Assembly: GCA_051009015.1 (NCBI GenBank) | Contig: JBPCWZ010000178.1 | Span: 1-14,070, forward strand | Direction of reading: 5' to 3' | Length of the DNA: 14,070 nucleotides | Source: JAHRAH01 sp051009015 | GTDB lineage: Bacteria > Pseudomonadota > Gammaproteobacteria > Tethybacterales > Persebacteraceae | Shown: one piece after another, positions 1-6,012 of the stretch | Layout of the letters: every line of letters begins with the position of its first letter | How positions within the stretch are numbered: the stretch's first letter is position 1 | The notes under the pieces: model-generated | What the model was told of the DNA's origin: nothing | Seen by the model: only the letters and a program-made list of their open reading frames with translations | Database searches by the model: none | Program-made: the position numbers and the translations under genes

Positions 1-60
1 TTTTTTGTGTTATGATGTTTGGCGATGCTTTTGAACATGTTTAACTTGTCGTTTATCATC

Positions 61-95
61 GCACGGCGCACGGCGCACGGCGCACGGCGCACGGG
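61..95. repeat. 7-bp tandem repeat, five units
   Basis: Four perfect units of GCACGGC are followed by a fifth that ends in G instead of C (GCACGGG). The array is not in a supported gene. Short perfect arrays of this kind can change copy number by slippage; whether this one varies between strains is unknown. Confidence 0.9.
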
Positions 96-217
96 TTAGA
101 CCTTTGCATAATCCCGTTATCGGCAAAAGCCGCTAACACCCGCCCCGCCCGCGCAAAAGCGCGGCAAACGACAAGCGCGAAAGCCGCGCTCATTTCGTCA
201 TTCCCGCCCCCCTCGTC

Positions 218-237
218 ATTCCCGCGAAAGCGGGAAT
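218..237. repeat. dRS3-like 20-bp palindrome
   Basis: ATTCCCGCGAAAGCGGGAAT is an inverted repeat with 8-bp arms and a GAAA loop. It has the ATTCCC...GGGAAT ends that define the Neisseria dRS3 repeat. A partial copy (GTCATTCCCGC) lies just upstream at about 197-207. Related, less perfect copies occur at 1334-1353 and 12408-12433. Such repeats are dispersed in intergenic DNA and some serve as phage integration targets in Neisseria; any role here is unknown. Confidence 0.75.
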
Positions 238-247
238 CCATCTCTTT

Positions 248-302
248 GCCATTTGACCATTTGCGCGAAAGCGCAAACGGCGGCTTTGCCGCCGCAAATG
301 GC
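248..302 (+). other. Compact three-way-junction fold (structured repeat or RNA element)
   Basis: Three perfect stems nest in 55 bases. The outer stem GCCATTTG/CAAATGGC (248-255 with 295-302) encloses hairpin 2, TTTGCGC-GAAA-GCGCAAA (260-277, a GNRA-type loop), and hairpin 3, CGGCGGC-TTT-GCCGCCG (278-294). Only four bases (ACCA) are unpaired at the junction. An alternative stem, CCATTTGCG (257-265) with CGCAAATGG (293-301), excludes hairpin 2, so two exclusive folds exist. The element lies 80 bases before the lipoprotein start. It could be a leader RNA element or a dispersed palindromic repeat; the sequence does not decide. Confidence 0.45.
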
Positions 303-381
303 AAAACCCTGAGGGCGCAAAGCGCACTCGTAATCATAAAGGGCTACTTGCCGCAAAACACACAACAACGAGGATAAAACC

Positions 382-1323
382 ATGACCAAAACCATTACCG
401 ATATCCTGCGCCCCTTTTTGGTGGTGCTTTTCATTTTCGGCTTCGGCTCGCTGACCGCTTGCGGCGGCGGCGGCGGTGGCAATACGGCGATGACGATGTC
501 GCCGCCGCCGCCGGTGACGATGACGACCGCCCCGCCGGTGACTCTGGGTTTGAACTCGCCGGAAATCGGGGCTTTGCACTATAATTATGGCAGCAGCAGA
601 TATTGGCTTGTCGTTATGTCGGTTGCCGAAGCAGGAAAAAACATAACTCTGGATGGCGAAAGCATTACTTTGGAAAGGTTGAGTGTTACGCAAGATACTA
701 CTGTGCAGGCAATTGCTCCCGATTTCAATCGGGCAACTTTGCATGCCACAGGCGACCTTGTCCCGCTTGTTAATGGGGGCGTAACCACGACTCTTGCCAA
801 TTTTCAAAGCGCGATTGCATTTGAGACAATACCGAGTATTAGCATGCTCACGCAACTTTGCCCTGCGGCTTGGCTTGCCACTTACATAAATACCGCCTTT
901 TCAGGTAATCTTTGCGGTGCTCAAATGGGATTATCATACACCCCGAATATGCCGAATGTTTTGCATGCGGCGATGGCGGATACTTTCCATCGGGGCATTG
1001 GCATCGGCGAAAGCCGCTTTGCCTTTTCGGGGCGGCACAACGGCAACGACAGGGCGGCGGGTTTCACTTACGATATGGGCGGTTATGCACTGCGCACCGA
1101 TTATGTGCATCTGCCGTCAAAACAAGATGGCGCGGTTTTCCTTGACACATTCCGCTTCGGCATTATCCGCCCGATAAACGACGAGACCCGCTTCTTCGCC
1201 GGTGTGGATTCCTACCGCAATGCCATCTTTGCCATTGACACAAACGGCGAAAACCTGCACCGCTTCGGCATAGCCGCAGGCGACGGATACGCCGTCAGAT
1301 ACGAATACCGCATCCGCTTATAG
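382..1323 (+). CDS. Lipoprotein of unknown function with a beta-rich C-terminus
   Basis: The 313-residue product starts at an ATG eight bases after a GAGG ribosome site (370-373). It opens with a hydrophobic segment and a lipobox, L24-T25-A26-C27, so it should be processed by signal peptidase II and lipidated at Cys27. A run of six glycines and a Pro/Thr-rich linker follow, a usual tether for surface or periplasmic lipoproteins. Residues ~55-190 match nothing I know and contain a Cys pair (C159, C178). Residues ~205-313 are rich in alternating hydrophobic and polar residues, with many aromatic and Gly residues, and end in YEYRIRL. This resembles outer-membrane beta-strands or an autotransporter end, but is too short for a full 12-strand barrel. 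It may be a remnant of a larger surface protein. No obvious operon partner lies nearby. Confidence 0.7.
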   Translation: MTKTITDILRPFLVVLFIFGFGSLTACGGGGGGNTAMTMSPPPPVTMTTAPPVTLGLNSPEIGALHYNYGSSRYWLVVMSVAEAGKNITLDGESITLERLSVTQDTTVQAIAPDFNRATLHATGDLVPLVNGGVTTTLANFQSAIAFETIPSISMLTQLCPAAWLATYINTAFSGNLCGAQMGLSYTPNMPNVLHAAMADTFHRGIGIGESRFAFSGRHNGNDRAAGFTYDMGGYALRTDYVHLPSKQDGAVFLDTFRFGIIRPINDETRFFAGVDSYRNAIFAIDTNGENLHRFGIAAGDGYAVRYEYRIRL

Positions 1324-1333
1324 CGGCAATGAG

Positions 1334-1353
1334 ATTCCGGCTTCCGCTGGAAT
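1334..1353. repeat. Imperfect dRS3-like palindrome
   Basis: ATTCCGGCTTCCGCTGGAAT has ATTCC/GGAAT ends and partly paired inner arms. It sits in a 26-base motif (1331-1356) that returns in the same orientation, with several changes, at 1720-1745. It lies 10 bases after the lipoprotein stop and is followed by GGGGCTTTTTG, so it might weakly terminate that transcript. Confidence 0.5.
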
Positions 1354-1400
1354 GACGGGGCTTTTTGCGGCAATGACTAAAGAGGCGGCAATCTCCTTTT

Positions 1401-1490
1401 TGTTATAGCCCTGAAAGGGCGTCCTGTTCACAGCACGGGGCAACGCCCCGTGACGGGATTTCAATTTCATCAAACCCCGAAGGGGCGTCC
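1401..1490 (+). repeat. Multi-hairpin interspersed repeat, copy 1
   Basis: Three hairpins stand in a row: GCCCTGAAAGGGC (1408-1420), CACGGGGC-AAC-GCCCCGTG (1434-1452) and CCCCGAAGGGGC (1475-1486). The same order, with very similar sequence, is found in reverse orientation at 1600-1690. This is the form of REP/BIME-type or MITE-like elements. No transposase is encoded nearby. Confidence 0.8.
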
Positions 1491-1524
1491 CACTCTTTTT
1501 TAGGGCAAAGACCAGCCAAAACCA

Positions 1525-1554
1525 CCCACCCCCTATCCCCCATCCCCCGCCCCC
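1525..1554 (-). other. G-quadruplex-forming tract on the minus strand
   Basis: The plus strand has C-runs at 1525-1527, 1529-1533, 1537-1541, 1544-1548 and 1550-1554. The minus strand therefore carries four G5 runs plus a G3 run, separated by loops of 1-3 bases. This far exceeds the usual G3 x 4 criterion for a quadruplex. It lies in the centre of the spacer between the two inverted repeat copies. Confidence 0.8.
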
Positions 1555-1599
1555 TTTTATCATCACCGCCGATTATGACAAATCGCCGCCGTTGTTTTC

Positions 1600-1690
1600 G
1601 GTCGCCCTTTCAGGGCTTGTTTGTTTAATACGCCGATTCACGGGGCGTTGCCCCGTGCTATGAACAGGTCGCCCTTTCAGGGCTTTTATA
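1600..1690 (-). repeat. Multi-hairpin interspersed repeat, copy 2 (inverted)
   Basis: This is the reverse-orientation partner of the copy at 1401-1490. The hairpins are GCCCTTTCAGGGC (1604-1616), CACGGGGC-GTT-GCCCCGTG (1639-1657) and GCCCTTTCAGGGC (1671-1683). On the minus strand the stretch AGCCCTGAAAGGGCG-CCTGTTCA-AGCACGGGGC aligns with copy 1 with only a few changes, while the outer hairpin differs more. Confidence 0.8.
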
Positions 1691-1809
1691 ATGTCGCCGC
1701 TTGCGCGGCGATGGTTTAGGAGATTCCCGCTTGCGCGGCAATGACGAAAGGTATCCGCCGCCAATGCCGCCAACTTGCCGGGGGCGTTATCCGATGACGG
1801 GGGGCGGAG

Positions 1810-1818
1810 TGGTAGAAT
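1810..1818 (+). promoter_or_regulatory. Possible extended -10 promoter of comM
   Basis: TGGTAGAAT matches the extended -10 form TGnTATAAT with one change. It would start transcription near 1825, about 36 bases before the comM ATG. There is no clear -35 box, as expected for extended -10 promoters. A similar TGGTATAAT stands before the minus-strand cysteine-repeat gene. This is inference from motif and position. Confidence 0.35.
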
Positions 1819-1860
1819 TTGCGGCGTGTTTTGCTTTTTTTCTTTGCATAAAGCCGCCTG

Positions 1861-3375
1861 ATGCCCCTGTCCATTCTTTTCAGCCGCGCTTTGACCGGCG
1901 TGCGGGCGACTTCGGTTACGGTTGAGGTGCATCTTGCCGGCGGTTTGCCGCATTTTAATATTGTCGGGCTGCCCGATACCGAAGTGCGCGAGGCGCGTGA
2001 GCGGGTGCGCGCCGCTATTGTCAATGCGCGTTTTGAGTTTCCGGCAAGGCGCATTACCGTCAACCTCGCCCCCGCCGACCTGCCAAAAGAAGGCGGGCGT
2101 TATGACCTGCCCATCGCCCTGGGAATACTCGCGGCATCCGGACAAATAGACAACAAACAAATGCGCGGCGTGGAGTTTGCCGGAGAGTTGTCGCTTGACG
2201 GCAAACTGCGCGATTGCGGCGGCGCGCTTCCCATCACTCTCGCCGCCCGCGCGGACGAGCGCATGGTTATTTTGCCGCCGGGCGATGCCGCTGTCGGCGC
2301 ATTGGCAAATGGCGCGATGGTTTATGCCGCCCAAAACCTGCCGCAAGTTTGCGCGCATTTGTGCGGGCGCGACAAACTCCCGCGCGCCAAAGCCGCGCCG
2401 ATGAACGATGACGAAGACAACGCCTTGTGCATTAGCGCCGTCAAAAGGCAGGAAGCGGCAAAACGCGCGCTTGCCGTTGCGGCGGCGGGAGGGCATAGCG
2501 TGTTGATGATTGGACCGCCCGGCAGCGGCAAATCCATGCTGGCGGCGCGTTTCAATGGACTTATGCCGCCTTTGACCGAAGCCGAAGCATTGGAAACCGC
2601 CGCCGTCCATTCGCTCGGCGGCAAATCATTCAACCCCGACAAATGGCGCAAGCGCCCCTATCGCGCCCCGCATCATTCCGCTTCCGCCGCCGCGCTTGTC
2701 GGCGGCGGAAGCCGACCGCGCCCGGGAGAGATATCCCTCGCCCATAACGGCGTTTTGTTTTTGGACGAGTTGCCCGAGTTTGAACGCCCTGTTTTGGAAG
2801 TGTTGCGCGAACCTTTGGAATCGGGCTGTATTACCATCTCGCGCGCCGCCCGTCAAGCCGACTTTCCCGCCGCCTTTCAACTTCTGGCGGCGATGAACCC
2901 GTGTCCGTGCGGTTATCTGGGGCATGAAAACGGCAAATGCCGATGCACGCCAAATCAAATAGAACGCTATCGCAGTCGCATATCCGGGCCCATCCTTGAC
3001 CGCATTGACATGCATTTGGAAGTTTCCGCCCTGAGCGAAAAAGAACTGACCGAAAAACCCGCCAACAGCACAAGCAGCAAACAAGTGCGCGAACAAAGCA
3101 CGGCGGCGAGGCAGTTTCAATATCAACGGCAAAATAATCTTAATGCCCGGCTGACGCCCGGCGAAGTTGACCGCTACTGCATTCCGGACGAAAAAGCGCA
3201 GCAATATATCAAGCGCGCCATATCAAGTTTGTCGCTTTCGGCGCGGGCGTATCATCGCATCTTGCGCGTCGCCCGCACGATAGCCGACCTCGCACAAGCC
3301 GAAGACATCGGCGCGGCGCATGCCGGAGAAGCCATCCAATACCGCCGCCCGATATTCGCCAGCAGCCGCGCCTGA
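1861..3375 (+). CDS. comM: ComM/YifB family Mg-chelatase-like AAA+ ATPase
   Basis: The 504-residue protein has the family's usual length and order. An N-terminal ribosomal-protein-S5-like/Lon-protease-like fold (about 1-170, opening with the family-typical SRALTGV) is followed by the AAA+ module. Walker A is GPPGSGKS at 218-225, Walker B is VLFLDE at 298-303, and sensor/arginine-finger motifs include GPILDRID at 376-383. A cysteine cluster (C348, C350, C360, C362) marks the zinc-ribbon-like insertion of this family. A C-terminal Mg-chelatase helical domain ends the chain. In naturally competent bacteria ComM is a hexameric helicase that promotes branch migration of incoming DNA during transformation. 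The ATG start gives the conserved N-terminus, though no good ribosome site precedes it. trmL starts 25 bases downstream, so the two are probably co-transcribed. Confidence 0.93.
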   Translation: MPLSILFSRALTGVRATSVTVEVHLAGGLPHFNIVGLPDTEVREARERVRAAIVNARFEFPARRITVNLAPADLPKEGGRYDLPIALGILAASGQIDNKQMRGVEFAGELSLDGKLRDCGGALPITLAARADERMVILPPGDAAVGALANGAMVYAAQNLPQVCAHLCGRDKLPRAKAAPMNDDEDNALCISAVKRQEAAKRALAVAAAGGHSVLMIGPPGSGKSMLAARFNGLMPPLTEAEALETAAVHSLGGKSFNPDKWRKRPYRAPHHSASAAALVGGGSRPRPGEISLAHNGVLFLDELPEFERPVLEVLREPLESGCITISRAARQADFPAAFQLLAAMNPCPCGYLGHENGKCRCTPNQIERYRSRISGPILDRIDMHLEVSALSEKELTEKPANSTSSKQVREQSTAARQFQYQRQNNLNARLTPGEVDRYCIPDEKAQQYIKRAISSLSLSARAYHRILRVARTIADLAQAEDIGAAHAGEAIQYRRPIFASSRA

Positions 3376-3400
3376 TGCGGCAAATACCGCGGGCGGCAAG

Positions 3401-3898
3401 ATGATGCGTCTTATACTGGTGCGCCCGGAGATACCGCCCAATACCGGCAATATCATCCGCCTGTGCGCCAATATCGGCGCGCATTTGCATCTTGTGCGCC
3501 CGCTGGGGTTTTCGCTTTGCGATGCGACGTTGCGGCGGGCGGGGTTGGATTATCGCCAAATGGCAAATGTGTCGGAACATAACACTCTTGCCGAAGCATC
3601 GGCGGCGGTAAAGAAAAGCCGCCTGTTTGCCCTCGCGCCGCGCCGCGCGGGGGATGGCGACAACATCGGCGGCAATATCCGCTTTGACAATCCAACATAC
3701 CGCGAAGGCGATGGTTTTGTTTTCGGCTGCGAATCATCCGGTTTGCCGGATGCTGTTTTGTCGGCATTTTCACCGCAACACCGACTTTATGTGCCAATGC
3801 GCCCGGGCAACCGCAGTATTAATTTATCCAACACCGTCGCCATCGTGGCAATGGAAGCATGGCGGCAGTTGCACTACAAAGGCGCGGCGGAATATTAA
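3401..3898 (+). CDS. trmL: tRNA (cytidine(34)-2'-O)-methyltransferase, TrmL type
   Basis: This is a SPOUT-fold RNA 2'-O-methyltransferase of 165 residues, close to the usual ~155-160. It should methylate the wobble base of certain tRNA-Leu species using S-adenosylmethionine. Visible family motifs are the N-terminal LVRPEIPPNTGNIIRLCAN, the glycine-rich FGCESSGLP that forms part of the knotted cofactor site, and the C-terminal VPMRPGNRSINLSNTVAI. The frame is open further upstream to 3320, but those 27 residues overlap the end of comM and resemble no family N-terminus. I therefore place the start at the double ATG (3401 or 3404). The ribosome site is weak (GGGCGGCAAG). It probably shares a transcript with comM. 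Confidence 0.9.
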   Translation: MMRLILVRPEIPPNTGNIIRLCANIGAHLHLVRPLGFSLCDATLRRAGLDYRQMANVSEHNTLAEASAAVKKSRLFALAPRRAGDGDNIGGNIRFDNPTYREGDGFVFGCESSGLPDAVLSAFSPQHRLYVPMRPGNRSINLSNTVAIVAMEAWRQLHYKGAAEY

Positions 3899-4009
3899 TC
3901 AAAGCACGCGCCCGCCGCGCAGGCAAAAACAACGATTATCAAAGATGAAAAGGTGCGGGTTATGGACTAAACGGGCGGCAACATCGGCGGCAATGGCGGG
4001 CGAAGTGGG

Positions 4010-4015
4010 TATAAT
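4010..4015 (+). promoter_or_regulatory. Possible -10 box directly before the sbmA-like ATG
   Basis: A perfect TATAAT lies six bases before the ATG at 4022, so a transcript from it would begin at or next to the start codon and be leaderless. The context GTGGGTATAATG resembles the promoter of the cysteine-repeat gene (GTGGTATAATG) but has one extra G, so the extended TGn spacing is off by one. There is no TTGACA-like -35 at normal distance. The frame upstream is open only to a stop at 3968 and offers no ATG or GTG, which supports 4022 as the start. Confidence 0.35.
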
Positions 4016-4021
4016 GCGGGG

Positions 4022-5212
4022 ATGCTGAAAAGTTTTTACGGCTCGCGGAAGTGGGCGCTTTGGGCGTGGGGCGGGCTGGCGCTTTTGCTGGCTTCCATTG
4101 CCGCCGAAGTGCAGATACTGGTTTTGTTGAACAACTGGTACCGGGAAACCTGGGATTTGCTCGGCGCGGCTGCCGGGTTTGGTGAGCCGCAAGAAAGCGT
4201 TGATGGCATCCGCCGCATCGGCGGGTTGTTGCTGACTTTTTGCGCCCTCGCTTTCCCCTATATTCTGTTGCGCACTTTGTCGCAGTTTTTCGGGCAGCAT
4301 TACGCCTTTCGCTGGCGGCAGGCGATAACTTTTGCCTACCGCCCTTATTGGGAGAAAACCGAGCACGAAGTGGAAGGCGCATCGCAAAGAATGCAGGAAG
4401 ATCCGGCGCGTTTTGCCGTTGTCGTGGAAAGTTTGGGGCTGGGGCTTTTTCGTGCCATCCTGACTCTTTTCGCATTCATTCCCATCCTGTGGAATTTAAG
4501 CGAACAACTTTCAATGGATATCAAAACCAAGCAGGAAGAGTTGGATATGACCATACTATTGCGGTGTTGCATGACATTGTCGGATATCCAAAGCAAGCAT
4601 GACGAGTTGGATAAAACCATTGCCGCCGTGTCGGCGGAGGATTCCAAGATGATTGAGTTTGCCCTTACCGGCGTTCGTTATGTCGCCGAAGTGCCGGGGT
4701 CGCTGATGTGGCTGGCTATTGGCATCGCCGTTTTCGGCACAGGGTTGTCCTATTTTGTCGGCATCAAACTGCCGGGGCTGCATTACAACAATCAAAGAGT
4801 GGAAGCGCGCTTTCGCAAGCGGCTAGTGTATGCCGAGGATAATAAGCAGTTTGCCGATATGCCGTCGGTATTGGAACTTTTTACCGGCTTGCGCTTTAAT
4901 TATTTCCGCTTGTATCTGCACTCCTCTTATTTCGGTTTGTGGTCGGGTTTCTTTTCGCAGTTTGTCATTATCATTGATTTTATTTTGCTGGCGCCGGGGG
5001 TGTTGATTGCCGGGCTTATCACGGTCGGCGTGATAAATCAAGTCGGTCATGCCTTTGGCAAAGTCGCCGAAAGTTTGGCGTATTTTGTGGACAGGTGGGT
5101 GGATGTTACCGAGTTGCTTTCCATCATCAAGCGCCTTCGCGAGTTTGAGGGCAATATCGGTTATAACGGCAAAAGTCCGGTAAGAACCGAAAGCGTGCAG
5201 GTCGTGCGATGA
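4022..5212 (+). CDS. SbmA/BacA-like inner-membrane peptide transporter, unusual architecture
   Basis: The 396-residue membrane protein matches SbmA/BacA (PF05992-type), the proton-driven importer of proline-rich peptides, microcins and bleomycin. Conserved blocks are FRWRQA (96-101), EGASQRMQEDPARFA (118-132), GIKLPGLHYNNQRVEARFRK (248-267) continuing into RLVYAEDN, FNYFRLYLH (292-300) and a C-terminal LLSIIKRLREFE. There is no ATP-binding domain. Two oddities stand out. The chain passes from the family-like start MLKSF almost directly to the helix that in E. coli SbmA (from memory) comes some 75-80 residues later, so the first one or two membrane segments are missing. About 50 extra polar residues (~163-216) lie between LWNLSEQ and the next helix, and their DNA contains a 39-bp repeat. 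The end overlaps trpA by ATGA. Transport function is plausible but uncertain. Confidence 0.82.
   Translation: MLKSFYGSRKWALWAWGGLALLLASIAAEVQILVLLNNWYRETWDLLGAAAGFGEPQESVDGIRRIGGLLLTFCALAFPYILLRTLSQFFGQHYAFRWRQAITFAYRPYWEKTEHEVEGASQRMQEDPARFAVVVESLGLGLFRAILTLFAFIPILWNLSEQLSMDIKTKQEELDMTILLRCCMTLSDIQSKHDELDKTIAAVSAEDSKMIEFALTGVRYVAEVPGSLMWLAIGIAVFGTGLSYFVGIKLPGLHYNNQRVEARFRKRLVYAEDNKQFADMPSVLELFTGLRFNYFRLYLHSSYFGLWSGFFSQFVIIIDFILLAPGVLIAGLITVGVINQVGHAFGKVAESLAYFVDRWVDVTELLSIIKRLREFEGNIGYNGKSPVRTESVQVVR
4516..4620 (+). repeat. In-gene direct repeat, 39-bp units 66 bp apart
   Basis: Units at 4516-4554 and 4582-4620 are about 80% identical, both beginning GGATATC and ending in an ACCAT. The 66-bp period equals 22 codons, so the frame is kept. 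They encode IKTKQEELDMTI and IQSKHDELDKTI (residues 167-178 and 189-200), a charged, probably coiled-coil segment inserted into the SbmA-like transporter. Confidence 0.8.
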
Positions 5213-6012
5213 ATGGCGGGGGGAGAATTGCCGCCGCTTTCGGCAAAGCGCGGGCGGAGAATCGCGCCGCAATGATTCCGTTTATTACCGCCGGTTATCC
5301 CGCCGCCGATTCCACCGTGCCGATGCTGACCGCCCTTGCCGAAAGCGGCGCCGATATCATTGAGTTGGGCGTGCCTTTTTCCGACCCTTCCGCCGATGGT
5401 CCCGCTATCGCCCGGGCGAGCGAAAAGGCATTGGCAAACGGCATTACCTTGCAAAAGATATTGCAGCAAATCGGCGCGTTTCGCCAAACGGACAAAAAGA
5501 CGCCGGTGGTGCTGATGGGTTATGCCAATAGTTTTTTTCGCTGCGGGCGGGAGAAGTTTATGACGGCGGCAAAACAAAACGGCGCGGATGGTTTGATTGT
5601 TGTGGATTTTTCGGATGACGAACGCCCCTTGTGGCGAAAAGCCGGACAAGCGGCGGGCGTGGATGTCATATCGCTCGTCGCCCCGACGACAAGCCCGGAA
5701 AGGCAAATGCAACTTGCCGGGGAATCGGCGGGGTTTGTTTATTTCATCGCCCTCAAAGGCATTACCGGCGCGCATCATCTGTCGGTTGATGCACTCGCCC
5801 CGCGCATTGGCGAGTTGAAAAAGGCGGCAAAGACGCCGGTCGCCGTTGGTTTTGGCATAAGAGACGCCGCACAGGCGCGGCAGTTGGCAAAATGCGCGGA
5901 CGGCATCGTAGTCGGCAGCAGATTGACGGAAGTAATTGAAGAATCGCCAAAACAGGATGCGGCAAAAAATGTCGCGGCGGTTGTCGGCGAACTTGCCGGA
6001 GCGGTGCGATGA
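5209..6012 (+). CDS. trpA: Tryptophan synthase alpha subunit
   Basis: TrpA cleaves indole-3-glycerol phosphate to indole and glyceraldehyde 3-phosphate in the cytoplasm and passes indole to TrpB. The 267-residue TIM barrel has the expected length. The catalytic glutamate and aspartate (E49 and D60 in the enterobacterial enzyme) are E52 and D63 in IELGVPFSDPSADGP. FITAGYP near the start, LMGYAN, the loop motif ALKGITGA and the phosphate-binding VGFGIRD and GIVVGSRL are all present. The usual PLADGP reads PSADGP, a mild change beside the active aspartate. The ATG overlaps the transporter stop as ATGA, and its own stop overlaps accD in the same way, so translation is probably coupled. trpB is not adjacent, unlike in most relatives. 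Confidence 0.96.
   Translation: MNGGGRIAAAFGKARAENRAAMIPFITAGYPAADSTVPMLTALAESGADIIELGVPFSDPSADGPAIARASEKALANGITLQKILQQIGAFRQTDKKTPVVLMGYANSFFRCGREKFMTAAKQNGADGLIVVDFSDDERPLWRKAGQAAGVDVISLVAPTTSPERQMQLAGESAGFVYFIALKGITGAHHLSVDALAPRIGELKKAAKTPVAVGFGIRDAAQARQLAKCADGIVVGSRLTEVIEESPKQDAAKNVAAVVGELAGAVR

Larger units (their letters stand above)
1..381. other. Gene-free, hairpin-rich leader region
   Basis: No reading frame here has a plausible start, ribosome site and protein-like composition. The first 60 bases are AT-rich and unassigned. From 61 onward the DNA is a chain of short repeats and inverted repeats: a 7-bp tandem array (61-95) and small hairpins with A-rich loops at 121-132 (CGGC/GCCG), 149-164 (CCGCGC/GCGCGG) and 175-189 (GCGCG/CGCGC). 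A dRS3-like palindrome (218-237) and a three-way-junction fold (248-302) follow. The last 80 bases lead into the lipoprotein gene and end in its ribosome site. I see no convincing sigma70 promoter. Confidence 0.6.
1324..1860. other. Repeat island between the lipoprotein gene and comM
   Basis: This 537-base gap has no credible gene. Its elements are nearly symmetric. A 26-base motif beginning GAGATTCC occurs as direct copies at 1331-1356 and 1720-1745. Inside these lie two inverted ~90-bp multi-hairpin repeats (1401-1490 and 1600-1690). A C-rich tract with five C-runs (1525-1554) lies between them. The last 60 bases hold a possible promoter for comM. The layout suggests insertion of palindromic mobile repeats rather than decay of a gene. 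Confidence 0.75.

Noticed and set aside
61..95. Possible CRISPR array
   Set aside because: Units are 7 bases with no spacers and no cas genes in the window.
248..302. Possible tRNA because of its cloverleaf-like appearance
   Set aside because: It has only two inner hairpins, is 55 bases long, and lacks anticodon and T-loop sequences and a CCA-side acceptor.
56..337. A 93-residue minus-strand open frame in the left intergenic region
   Set aside because: It runs through the 7-bp repeats and hairpins, and its residues are repeat translations such as AVRRAPCAVR. No ribosome site supports it.
1573..2610. A 345-residue minus-strand open frame across the comM start and repeat island
   Set aside because: It overlaps conserved ComM coding sequence and reads through palindromic repeats; its composition is that of an antisense shadow in GC-rich DNA.
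3320..3400. An upstream ATG that would extend TrmL by 27 residues
   Set aside because: The extension overlaps the end of comM and is low in complexity, while the family begins at the LILVRPEIPPNTGN segment.
5377..5406. PSADGP in place of PLADGP in TrpA as a sign of inactivity
   Set aside because: The catalytic glutamate and aspartate and all phosphate-binding motifs are intact, so the substitution is best seen as natural variation.
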